This document shows, piece by piece, positions 38,700 through 46,767 of a stretch of DNA of 64,000 nt (position 1 is the first letter of the stretch; every line of letters starts with the position of its first letter). Below the pieces are notes generated by a model. The model was given only the letters and a program-made list of their open reading frames with translations, was not told the DNA's origin and ran no database searches. Origin of the DNA: Rhodovulum euryhalinum. GTDB lineage: Bacteria > Pseudomonadota > Alphaproteobacteria > Rhodobacterales > Rhodobacteraceae. The stretch spans positions 183,106-247,105 of the forward strand of contig NZ_SLWW01000005.1 in assembly GCF_004342445.1 (NCBI RefSeq), given 5' to 3'. The position numbers were made by a program, and so were the translations under genes.

Positions 38700-39323
38700 T
38701 CAGGCCTCGTCGCCCTCGTCACCGTCGTCTTCGCCTTCGGAGGACCGAAGGCCGGACGGGGCCGAGATGTTCGCGATCACGAAATCGCGCGCGGTGATCG
38801 TCGGGCGCGTGCCCTCGGGCAGCGCCACGTCCGAGATGTGGACGATATCGCCGACGTTCAGGGCCGACACATCGACCGTCAGCTTCTCGGGGATCTCACC
38901 CGCGGTGACCACCAGTTCGACCTCGGGCCGCACCACGGTCAGCACGCCGCCGCGCTTGAGGCCGGGGGATTTCTCCTGCCCGACGAACTCGACCGGGATG
39001 TAGAGGTTGATCCGCGAGGTGCGGCGCAGGCGCATCAGGTCGACATGGATCGGCAGATCCTTGACCACGTCGCGCTGCACGCCGCGGCAGATCACCCGCA
39101 CGTCGTCGTGCCCCTCGACCTTGAGGTTGAACAGCGTGGACAGGAAGCGGCCCGCCTTCAGGCGTTTCAGCAACTCGTTGTATTTCAGGTTGATCGGCAG
39201 GGGCTCTGCGCCGCCGCCATAGACGATGCCCGGAACGAACTGCTCACGACGAGCTTGACGAGCGGCCCCCTTGCCTGTCCCCGTACGTTCCGTGGCGAAG
39301 AGATCCGGAATCTCACCAGCCAT
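38700..39323 (-). CDS. rplY: 50S ribosomal protein L25/general stress protein Ctc
   Basis: 5S-rRNA-binding ribosomal protein of the long Ctc type: 207 residues with the L25 domain ([17 protein letters not shown]), a C-terminal TL5/Ctc beta domain ([16 protein letters not shown]) and a very acidic tail ([13 protein letters not shown]). AGGAGA precedes the ATG at 39323. It carries its own terminator, so it is uncoupled from pth here. Confidence 0.96.
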   Translation of the reverse strand: MAGEIPDLFATERTGTGKGAARQARREQFVPGIVYGGGAEPLPINLKYNELLKRLKAGRFLSTLFNLKVEGHDDVRVICRGVQRDVVKDLPIHVDLMRLRRTSRINLYIPVEFVGQEKSPGLKRGGVLTVVRPEVELVVTAGEIPEKLTVDVSALNVGDIVHISDVALPEGTRPTITARDFVIANISAPSGLRSSEGEDDGDEGDEA

Positions 39324-39425
39324 TGGTCATTCTCCTAGGTTCTGGGCATCCTCCAAGGGTGTATGCCCGGTTGAAGCCGTGCCCTTAGCCGACACGGGGC
39401 CGCTTGGAAAGGGGAAACGGGGGCC

Positions 39426-40589
39426 TCAGGCCCATTTCCCCTCGAAATCCTCGGGCACCAGCAGGATGCCGCGGTCCAGGGTTTCAACGCTCTTGCGGCC
39501 ACACAGCGCCATGGTGGTATCCAGTTCCTTGTGGATCATCTCCAGCGCACGGGTGACGCCCGCCTCGCCCATCGCGCCCAGCCCATAGACGAAGGCGCGG
39601 CCGATATAGGTGCCCTTCGCGCCCAGCGCGAGCGCCTTGAGCACGTCCTGACCCGAGCGGATGCCGCCATCGACATGGATTTCCACCCGGTCGCCCACGG
39701 CGCGCACGATCGACGGCAGTGCCCGGATCGAGGACAACGCCCCGTCAAGCTGCCGCCCGCCATGGTTCGACACCACGATCGCGTCGGCGCCGACATCGGC
39801 CGCGCGGCGCGCGTCCTCGGCATCGAGGATGCCCTTGAGGATCAGCTTGCCGCCCCATTGCTCCTTCAGCCGCCTTACCTTGTCCCAGTCGAGCGAGGGG
39901 TCGAACTGCTCCGCCGTCCAGTCCGACAGCGACGAGACATCCGAAACGCCCTTGGCGTGGCCCACGATATTGCCGAACTGGCGGCGTTTCGTGCCCAGCA
40001 TTTCCAGCCCCCAGCCCCATTTGGTCGAGAGGTTCAGCATGGTGGGGATCGTCATCTTGGGTGGCGCCGACAGCCCGTTCTTGAGATCCTTGTGCCGCTG
40101 GCCGAGGATCTGCAGGTCCAGCGTCAGCACCAGCGCCGAGCATCGCGCATCCTTGGCGCGCTGGATGATCCCCGCAACGAACTCCTCGTCGCGCATCACG
40201 TAAAGCTGGAACCAGAAGGGCTTGGTCGTGTGGGCAGCCACGTCCTCGATCGAACAGATCGACATGGTGGACAGCGTGAAGGGCACGCCGAACTTTTCGG
40301 CCGCCCGCGCCGCCTTGATCTCACCGTCCGCAGACTGCATGCCGGTCAGGCCCACCGGGGCCAGTGCAACAGGCATCGCCACGTCCTGGCCGACCATCCT
40401 GGTCGCAGTGGACCGGCCCTCCATGTCGACGGCGACGCGCTGGCGCAGGCGGATTTCGGCGAAATCGCTGATATTGTCGCGAAAGGTCTGCTCGGTCCAG
40501 CTGCCCGACTCGCAATAGTCGTAGAACATCCGGGGCACGCGGCGAACGTAGATCCGGCGCAGGTCCTCGATGGTGGTGATGACGGGCAT
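39426..40589 (-). CDS. lldD: FMN-dependent alpha-hydroxyacid dehydrogenase (L-lactate dehydrogenase type)
   Basis: 387-residue TIM-barrel flavoenzyme oxidising L-2-hydroxyacids, most likely L-lactate to pyruvate with electrons to the quinone pool. Substrate and FMN residues are visible: Tyr in FYDYCESGSW, PVALAPVGLTGMQ, LTLDLQILGQR, catalytic His in VSNHGGRQLDGA, and DGGIRSGQDVLKALALGA. ATG at 40589 (MPVITTIEDLRRIY). No lactate permease is adjacent, and glycolate or mandelate could be alternatives. Confidence 0.92.
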   Translation of the reverse strand: MPVITTIEDLRRIYVRRVPRMFYDYCESGSWTEQTFRDNISDFAEIRLRQRVAVDMEGRSTATRMVGQDVAMPVALAPVGLTGMQSADGEIKAARAAEKFGVPFTLSTMSICSIEDVAAHTTKPFWFQLYVMRDEEFVAGIIQRAKDARCSALVLTLDLQILGQRHKDLKNGLSAPPKMTIPTMLNLSTKWGWGLEMLGTKRRQFGNIVGHAKGVSDVSSLSDWTAEQFDPSLDWDKVRRLKEQWGGKLILKGILDAEDARRAADVGADAIVVSNHGGRQLDGALSSIRALPSIVRAVGDRVEIHVDGGIRSGQDVLKALALGAKGTYIGRAFVYGLGAMGEAGVTRALEMIHKELDTTMALCGRKSVETLDRGILLVPEDFEGKWA

Positions 40590-40700
40590 GGGGCGGCTCC
40601 CTCGCTTTGGTAAGAGGGCTTTACCAATCGGCCGGGTTTCCCGCAACGGGGTTCGGCATTGCCGCTTGAAGGGGGGCGTGCGATCGGCGATGCAGGCGCC

Positions 40701-41474
40701 ATGAGCATTGTCGCCCTCGGCCTTCTCGCCTCTCTTGCCGCCGGCCTGATGACCGGGGTGGGCGCGCTGCCGGTCCTGATGGGCCGCACGATCTCGCGCA
40801 AGGCCAATGACACGATGCTGGGCTTTGCCGCGGGCGTCATGCTGTCGGCCTCGTTCTTCTCGCTGATCCTGCCGGGAATCGACGCGGCCGAGGGGCTTTA
40901 TGGGAGCGTTCTGGTCGCGGCGCTGATCGCCGGGGCGGGGATCGCGCTGGGCGCGCTCGCGATCGCCGCGATGAACGAATACGTGCCGCACGAACATTTC
41001 CTGGCGGGCCGCGAAGGGGTAGAAGCCGCGGCGCTGGCCAAGATCTGGCTCTTCGTCTTCGCGATCACGATCCACAACTTCCCCGAAGGCATGGCCGTCG
41101 GCGTGGGCTTTGGTGGCGGCAACGTGGCCAATGGCATATCGCTGGCCACCGGCATCGGGTTGCAGAACGCGCCCGAGGGGCTGGCCGTCGCGGTGGCGCT
41201 GCGCGGCCAGGGCTACCGGCGCCTGACCGCGTTCCTCATCGCGCTCGCGACCGGGCTGGTCGAACCGGTGGGCGGCGTTCTGGGCGCCGCCGCGGTGTCG
41301 GTTTCCGTTCATGTGCTGCCCTGGGGGCTGGCCTTCGCGGCGGGGGCGATGATCTACATCATAAGCCACGAGATCATCCCCGAGACCCACCGCCGCGGCC
41401 ATCAGAACCGCGCCACCACGGGGCTGACGGCGGGATTGATCCTGATGATGGTGCTGGACGTGACGCTGGGCTGA
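40701..41474 (+). CDS. ZIP-family divalent metal transporter
   Basis: 257 residues, about eight membrane spans, with the two ZIP signature helices HNFPEGMAVG and QNAPEGLAVA whose His, Asn and Glu bind zinc or iron in transit. A short His-containing loop (YVPHEHFLAG) precedes TM4. ATG at 40701 (MSIVALGLLASLAAG). It ends 10 bases before the amino-acid dehydrogenase genes and may be co-transcribed, possibly feeding Fe to that Fe-S enzyme, which is speculation. Confidence 0.92.
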   Translation: MSIVALGLLASLAAGLMTGVGALPVLMGRTISRKANDTMLGFAAGVMLSASFFSLILPGIDAAEGLYGSVLVAALIAGAGIALGALAIAAMNEYVPHEHFLAGREGVEAAALAKIWLFVFAITIHNFPEGMAVGVGFGGGNVANGISLATGIGLQNAPEGLAVAVALRGQGYRRLTAFLIALATGLVEPVGGVLGAAAVSVSVHVLPWGLAFAAGAMIYIISHEIIPETHRRGHQNRATTGLTAGLILMMVLDVTLG

Positions 41475-41484
41475 GGCAGGGCCA

Positions 41485-42585
41485 TTGGACGCGGAGTATG
41501 CGATCATCGGTGGCGGGGTGGTTGGGCTCTCACTGGCCTGGGGCCTGTCGAAGCGCGGCCACAGGGTGCTGGTGCTGGACGGCTCCGACGGCGGTTTCCG
41601 GGCAAGCCGGGGCAATTTCGGCCTTGTCTGGGTGCAGTCCAAGGGGCTGACTGAACCGGCCTATGCGCGCTGGTCGCAGCGGTCTGCCGCTGCCTGGGCC
41701 GGGTTCGCCGCCGAACTGGGCGAGGCCACGGGCCGCGACCTCGCGCTGCGGCAGGAGGGCGGTTACGATTTCCACCTCGACGAGGCAGAGCTTGAGGCGA
41801 AGGTTCGCCTTTTCCAGGGGCTGAGGGCGCGGCTTGGCGGCGACTACCCGTTCGAGGTGCTGGGCCATAACGCTCTGAAACGCGAGGAGCCGAAGATCGG
41901 CCCGAAGGTGGCGGGCGCGATCCTGCATCACCAGGACGGCCACGTGAATCCGCTGAGGCTGTTGCAGGCGCTGGCCGCCGACGTGCGCCGGATGGGCGGG
42001 CGGGTGCTGACGGGGCAGGTCGTGACCGATGTCGCAGGCGGCGACGGTTTTGCCATGACCTGCGCCGACGGGACGCGCCATTGCGCCGCCAAGGTGGTGC
42101 TGGCGGCGGGCCTCGGTGCGATGGACCTGGGGCCGAAGCTGGGATTTGCCGCCCCGATCCGTCCACAGCGGGGTCAGGTTCTGATCACCGAGAAGCTGCC
42201 CAAGCTGATGAACCGCCCCTCGGGCATCATCCGGCAGGTGGACGAGGGGGGCGTGCAGATCGGCGACAGCAAGGAAGAGGTGGGCTTCGACGATTCCGTG
42301 ACGCTGGAGGTCGCCGCCACCATTGCCGCGCGCGCCGTCGCGATCTATCCCGCCCTCGCCCGCGCCCAGCTTGTCCGCAGTTGGGGTGCGCTTCGGATCA
42401 TGTCGCCGGACGGGCTGCCGATCTACCAGCAAAGCCCGACGATGCCCGGCGCCTATCTGGTGACCTGCCACAGCGGGATAACGCTGGCCGCGGCGCATGC
42501 CCGTTTCCTGCCCGCGTGGCTAGACGATGCGGCGGACGCGCCCGATCTGGAGGTGTTCAGTGAACGACGCTTCGCCCTTTCTTGA
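41485..42585 (+). CDS. FAD-dependent oxidoreductase, DAO type (beta subunit of a three-part dehydrogenase)
   Basis: 366 residues, glycine/D-amino-acid oxidase fold: Rossmann FAD motif AIIGGGVVGLSLAWG at the N-terminus and RGNFGLVWVQSKG. Start is TTG at 41485, since the family begins just before the FAD motif and no ATG is available. It overlaps the next gene by 26 bases. With the [2Fe-2S] gamma and FAD/Fe-S alpha subunits that follow it forms a set like HcnABC, opine oxidase or D-hydroxyproline dehydrogenase. It should carry the amine-oxidising site. Confidence 0.88.
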   Translation: MDAEYAIIGGGVVGLSLAWGLSKRGHRVLVLDGSDGGFRASRGNFGLVWVQSKGLTEPAYARWSQRSAAAWAGFAAELGEATGRDLALRQEGGYDFHLDEAELEAKVRLFQGLRARLGGDYPFEVLGHNALKREEPKIGPKVAGAILHHQDGHVNPLRLLQALAADVRRMGGRVLTGQVVTDVAGGDGFAMTCADGTRHCAAKVVLAAGLGAMDLGPKLGFAAPIRPQRGQVLITEKLPKLMNRPSGIIRQVDEGGVQIGDSKEEVGFDDSVTLEVAATIAARAVAIYPALARAQLVRSWGALRIMSPDGLPIYQQSPTMPGAYLVTCHSGITLAAAHARFLPAWLDDAADAPDLEVFSERRFALS

Positions 42586-42865
42586 CCTGGATCCGGGCGG
42601 CCCCCGGGTCAGTGTGCGCTTCGACGGCACCGACCATGCCCTGCCCGAGGGGGCGAACCTAGCGGCGGCGCTGCTGGCCGCGGGCGTCCGTGTGTTCCGC
42701 GCGACGCCTGTCTCGGGCGCGCCCCGGGCGCCCTTCTGCATGATGGGGGCCTGCTACGACTGCCTCGTCCTGATCGACGGCGTCACGCGCCAAGCCTGCA
42801 TGACGCGGGTCACCGACGGGCTGGTGGTCGAACGCGCCCCGGGGCGGGACCTGCACGATGGATGA
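42560..42865 (+). CDS. [2Fe-2S] subunit (gamma) of amino-acid/opine dehydrogenase complex
   Basis: 101-residue plant-type ferredoxin-like subunit with Cys60, Cys65, Cys68 and Cys80 (PFCMMGACYDC and QAC), the HcnA/OoxX-type spacing. Start is GTG at 42560 after GGAGGTG. Overlaps the upstream gene by 26 bases and the downstream gene by 8, indicating tight coupling. It should pass electrons within the heterotrimer. Confidence 0.88.
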   Translation: MNDASPFLDLDPGGPRVSVRFDGTDHALPEGANLAAALLAAGVRVFRATPVSGAPRAPFCMMGACYDCLVLIDGVTRQACMTRVTDGLVVERAPGRDLHDG

Positions 42866-44255
42866 GGTCGATCTGCTGATCCTCGGCGCGGGCCCCGCCG
42901 GGATGGCTGCGGCGGCCGAGGCGGCAGGGGCGGGGCTTGTCGTCGCACTGCTGGACGAACAGGCGCGCCCGGGCGGGCAGATCTACCGCGACGTGACCGC
43001 GGTGCCCCCCGCCCGCGCGGCGATCCTCGGCCCCGAATACCGCGCGGGCCGCCCGCTGGCCGAGGGCTTGGCTGATCCCCGCATCCGTCACATTCCGGGC
43101 GCAACCGCCTGGAAGATCGACCCCGACCGCACCATCGCCTACTCCGTCGACGGCAAGGCGGCGCTAATCCGGGGTCGCCGCCTGCTGATCGCGAGCGGCG
43201 CGCTGGAACGCCCCGTGCCGATCCCGGGCTGGACGCTGCCCGGGGTGATGACCGCGGGGGCCGCGCAGATCCTGTTGAAACAGTCTGGTATCCTGCCGCG
43301 CCGTGCGGTGATCGCGGGAAGCGGCCCGCTGCTCTACCTGATCGCCGCGCAGATGGTGCGCGCGGGCACGCCCCCGCTGGCGCTGGTCGAGACCCAGACC
43401 CGCGGCGATCTGCTGGCCGCGTTGCCGCATCTGCCCGGCGCGATTCGGGGCTGGCGGTCGATGGCCAAGGGGCTGGGCTGGATCGCGGAGCTGAAACGCG
43501 CGGGCGTGCCGCGCCACCGGGGCGCGCGCGACCTTGCCGTCGACGGCGCAGGCCGCGCAGAGGCGCTGGCTCTCACCGCCGGGGGCCGCCGCCGGACCAT
43601 CCCGTGCGAGACGGTGCTGCTGCACGAGGGCGTGGTGCCCAACATCCAGGCGACGCGGTTGCTGGGGTTGCCGCATCGCTGGGATCAGGCGCAGCGCTGT
43701 TTCGTTCCCCGACATGACCGCTGGGGGGAAACTCCGCTGCCCGGCATCCATGTCGCGGGAGACGGGGCGGGAATCGGCGGCGCGCTGGTCGCGGAACTTT
43801 CGGGGCGCCTTGTCGGGCTCTGCGCCGCGGCGGCGCTGGGCCGGCTCGACCCGGTCGAACGCGACCGCCGCGCCGCGCCGCTGTTCCGCACGCTTGCCCG
43901 CGAACGCGCCGTGCGCCCGTTCCTCGACGCGGCCTATCCGCCGGGGCCGCAGACCCTCAGCCCGGCCGACGGAACCATCGTCTGCCGTTGCGAAGAGGTG
44001 ACGGCGGGCGAGATCCGCCGCCATGCGCGCCTGGGCTGCAAGGGGCCGAACCAGGCCAAGGCCTTCGGGCGGGCGGGCATGGGCCCCTGCCAGGGGCGCT
44101 TTTGCGGCCTTGCCGTCACCGCGATCCTTGCCGAGGCAAATGGCCAGAGCCCCGACGAGACCGGCTATTTCCGCATCCGCCCCCCGATCAAGCCCGTCAC
44201 GCTGGCCGAGATCGCGGCGATGGCGCCGACCGGGCCTGACAAGGACTCCGCATGA
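42858..44255 (+). CDS. FAD/NAD(P)-binding oxidoreductase with BFD-like Fe-S domain (alpha subunit)
   Basis: 465 residues. N-terminal FAD motif ILGAGPAGMAAAAEA, a second dinucleotide region VIAGSGPLLYL, and a C-terminal bacterioferritin-associated-ferredoxin-like domain with Cys pairs VCRCEEV and GPCQGRFC. This architecture matches HcnB and the alpha subunits of opine and D-hydroxyproline dehydrogenases. Only 8 bases overlap with the gamma gene. No hydroxyproline or opine transport genes are adjacent, so the substrate is open. Confidence 0.88.
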   Translation: MDEVDLLILGAGPAGMAAAAEAAGAGLVVALLDEQARPGGQIYRDVTAVPPARAAILGPEYRAGRPLAEGLADPRIRHIPGATAWKIDPDRTIAYSVDGKAALIRGRRLLIASGALERPVPIPGWTLPGVMTAGAAQILLKQSGILPRRAVIAGSGPLLYLIAAQMVRAGTPPLALVETQTRGDLLAALPHLPGAIRGWRSMAKGLGWIAELKRAGVPRHRGARDLAVDGAGRAEALALTAGGRRRTIPCETVLLHEGVVPNIQATRLLGLPHRWDQAQRCFVPRHDRWGETPLPGIHVAGDGAGIGGALVAELSGRLVGLCAAAALGRLDPVERDRRAAPLFRTLARERAVRPFLDAAYPPGPQTLSPADGTIVCRCEEVTAGEIRRHARLGCKGPNQAKAFGRAGMGPCQGRFCGLAVTAILAEANGQSPDETGYFRIRPPIKPVTLAEIAAMAPTGPDKDSA

Positions 44256-44433
44256 CCGCCTCGGCCGGCTTGCGGCCGTGCGGGAAGAGGGGTGGCTTGG
44301 CCTCGCGGTCAGGCTGGCGCCGGCACCGCCGCCGCCTCGCCACCGCCCCATACCTTTCCAGATGATTCACATTTCCTGACACATTCTGAACCCAAGTCGC
44401 CGATAGCCTCGTCCTTGGTGTGCGAGGTCTGTC

Positions 44434-45279
44434 ATGTTCAGGAAACTCTTTCTTGTCGTGGTGGGGGTATTTTTGTTGTCGACTCCGGTCCTGGCCCAAA
44501 AGGCTGGGGTGGGCGCGTGGGAAAACCCGCGCTACACGATGATCCAATGGATCGAGGAAACTCCGGGGCTCGGCTGGTACTACAACTGGCGGACTGACCA
44601 GATCTGGTCGCGCCAGCGGCATCGGCGCGACGTCGAGTTCGTGCCGATGATCCATGGTGCAAAGGATGTGGACAAGCCGATCCAGTCGGACCGGCGGGTG
44701 ACCACGCTGCTTGGCTTCAACGAGCCCGACGGATATGGCGGAAGCCATCAGGCGGGCATGTCCGTCGAGCAGGCGGTCGCGCTCTGGCCCAGGCTCGAGG
44801 CGCGTGGCCTCAGGCTTGGCAGCCCGGCCACGTCGCGGGACCAGACGCTGGGACCGAAATCATGGCAGGGCCGGTTCATGGCCGAGGCAGAGCGGCGCGG
44901 CCTGCGCGTCGACTTCATGGCCGTGCACTACTACTCGACGAATGGCAGCGTCGACGAGTTCCGGCGCTGGCTGACCCAGGTCTACCGTGAATACCGCCGG
45001 CCGATCTGGGTGACCGAGCTTGCCTATATCGACTGGAACCGGCCGCGCGGGGCAAGCTACGAGCAGAACGCCGCCTTTGCCGAGGGCGCGATGCGGATGA
45101 TGGAACGGCTGCCCTTCGTCGAACGCTATGCCTGGTTCTCGGCCAACCCCTATCCGTGGAAGGGGCAGGCGCCCGAAATCAACCTTGTCGACAACGACCT
45201 TGCCCCCACGCTGGTCGGGCGGGTCTACGAGCGGACGATGGCCACCTTCGCCGGCGTCACCATCGCCAGCGCCGAGTGA
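44434..45279 (+). CDS. Secreted GH128-like glycoside hydrolase
   Basis: 281 residues with a signal peptide (LFLVVVGVFLLSTPVLA). The mature part has the layout of the glycosyl-hydrolase catalytic core family related to fungal Asl1 and GH128 beta-1,3-glucanases: GFNEPD with putative acid/base Glu97, HYYSTN, WVTELAYID with putative nucleophile Glu195, and YAWFSANPY near the C-terminus. These suggest extracellular or periplasmic cleavage of a beta-glucan. The two-Glu assignment is by motif only. Ends just before a 26-bp palindrome. Confidence 0.85.
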   Translation: MFRKLFLVVVGVFLLSTPVLAQKAGVGAWENPRYTMIQWIEETPGLGWYYNWRTDQIWSRQRHRRDVEFVPMIHGAKDVDKPIQSDRRVTTLLGFNEPDGYGGSHQAGMSVEQAVALWPRLEARGLRLGSPATSRDQTLGPKSWQGRFMAEAERRGLRVDFMAVHYYSTNGSVDEFRRWLTQVYREYRRPIWVTELAYIDWNRPRGASYEQNAAFAEGAMRMMERLPFVERYAWFSANPYPWKGQAPEINLVDNDLAPTLVGRVYERTMATFAGVTIASAE

Positions 45280-45286
45280 CAGCGCA

Positions 45287-45312
45287 GACCGCGCCCGGTA
45301 CCGGGCGCGGTC
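45287..45312. terminator. 26-bp perfect palindrome, probable bidirectional terminator
   Basis: GACCGCGCCCGGT and its exact inverse meet at 45299/45300 without a spacer. It sits between the convergent stops of the GH128-like gene (45279) and the methyltransferase gene (45311), overlapping the latter stop codon. It can cruciform or form a stem in either transcript. Confidence 0.65.
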
Positions 45313-46426
45313 ACCGCAGTGGGCCGGTCCGGTAAAGCCGCACCTTGAGCCCGCCATGGGGCACCGGCGGCCCATCCGGTCCGAAGGGCAGGCCGGTGGA
45401 CCGGGCAAGCGCCGGTTCGCTGGTCACCAGCCCGACGCGCCAACCGGAAAAGCGCGTTCTCAGCACCTCTCCAAGCGTTCCGTAAAGCGGGTAAAGCGTC
45501 TTGCTGTTGCCGATCCGCCCGCCATAGGGCGGGTTGACGATGACAAGGCCGGGCGGTCCCTCGGGCGGCGAAAGCGCGGCGATGGGCTGGCAGGCGAAGG
45601 CAGTGATGGCGGCGACGCCCGCGCGTTCCGCATTGGCCCGGCTTGCCGTGATCGCACCCTGGTCGCGGTCGAAGCCGTGAAACCGCAGCGCGGGAAGGGG
45701 GCCGGCGGGGGCCGCGCGCATCGCCGCCCACACGGCCGCATCGAACCCGGCAAACGCCTCGAAGGCAAAGCTGCGGCTGCGGCCCGGGGCAAGGCCCGCG
45801 GCGATCTCGGCCGCCTCGATCACGAACGTGCCCGAACCGCACATCGGGTCGACAACGGGTTCGCCGCCCGCATAGCCGCACTCCCGCAGGAACAGCGCGG
45901 CCAGCGTCTCGCGCATCGGCGCCTTGCCGACCGCCTGCTTGTGGCCGCGCCGGTGCAAGGGCTCGCCTGAACTGTCGAGGCTGATCGTGCAGAGGTCGTC
46001 CTCGATCCGCACCAGCACGCGGATTGCGGCATCCTCGGCGACGGGTGCGCCCAGTTCCTCGGCGATGGCCCGCTCGATCCGCTGGGCGGCGGCGCCCGCA
46101 TGATAGATCTTCGACCCCCGGCAGGTCGCCTCGACCCGTACCGGCCGGTCGGCGCGCAGCACGTCGCGCCATGGCACGCGGCGGGCCCGCTTGTCGAGCT
46201 GGGCAAGGTGCAGGGCACGAAAGGCGGCGATGCGCACCAGCACCCGCCCCGCGCCGCGCAGCCAGAGATTCGCGCGCCAGACCTCGGGCCAGCCGCCGCG
46301 CACCGCAACGCCGCCCGGTGCCGGGGTCGCGTCGCGAAAGCCCAGGGCGCGTGCCTCTTCGGCAAGCATGGGCTCCAGCCCCGGCGGGGCGGCAAGAAAG
46401 ATGTCAAGATCGTCGGGCCTGTCCAT
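45311..46426 (-). CDS. THUMP-domain SAM methyltransferase, RlmL-like
   Basis: 371 residues of the RlmL/TrmN (UPF0020) class: N-terminal THUMP region, SAM-binding DPMCGSGTFVIEAAEIA and the catalytic motif NPPYG typical of N2-guanine methylation of rRNA or tRNA. It lacks the RlmK half found in enterobacterial RlmKL fusions. Target (23S G2445 or a tRNA guanine) not determined. Divergent from the CHAT gene. Confidence 0.9.
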   Translation of the reverse strand: MDRPDDLDIFLAAPPGLEPMLAEEARALGFRDATPAPGGVAVRGGWPEVWRANLWLRGAGRVLVRIAAFRALHLAQLDKRARRVPWRDVLRADRPVRVEATCRGSKIYHAGAAAQRIERAIAEELGAPVAEDAAIRVLVRIEDDLCTISLDSSGEPLHRRGHKQAVGKAPMRETLAALFLRECGYAGGEPVVDPMCGSGTFVIEAAEIAAGLAPGRSRSFAFEAFAGFDAAVWAAMRAAPAGPLPALRFHGFDRDQGAITASRANAERAGVAAITAFACQPIAALSPPEGPPGLVIVNPPYGGRIGNSKTLYPLYGTLGEVLRTRFSGWRVGLVTSEPALARSTGLPFGPDGPPVPHGGLKVRLYRTGPLR

Positions 46427-46767
46427 GCCGCCTCCTTAGCCCGCAATCAGGGCGGCGTCGATCACCCTGCGCACGGCTGGCCCGGGCGTCGCGGAACCGG
46501 GGCGCGGGCCCTGGTCCGGAATGGTTGACGCTTTCCTGCCGGGGGCAACGGAACCGGGGCGGAAGCGTGTCTTTTGCGCGGGATTGCGGCGAAATCAAGG
46601 ACGGCGCTTCCCGCTCCGGGCCTTGGGTCAGGATCCCCGGGGCGCTTTGCGGAACCGGGAAACTGCGTTAACCTTCAGGCGTGTGACCAGTCCGCCCGCC
46701 GCGGCGCGTATGCCGAACCGGTCCCCGCCCGCGGGGGCTGATCCGCCTTGTCCCGGGACCCGTCTTC
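46427..46767. other. 341-base spacer before the CHAT gene with a triplicated decamer
   Basis: No gene seen. The decamer CGGAACCGGG occurs three times on the plus strand at 46492, 46549 and 46650; the first two extend to CGGAACCGGGGCG. A TTGACG at 46525-46530 could be a -35 element but has no convincing -10 at 17 bases. The repeats are good candidates for a regulator-binding site of the CHAT operon. Confidence 0.5.

Noticed and set aside
46427..46767. tRNA or small RNA gene in the spacer before the CHAT gene
   Set aside because: No cloverleaf, no conserved T-arm GTTCRA and no strong hairpin with T-run; only the decamer repeats stand out.
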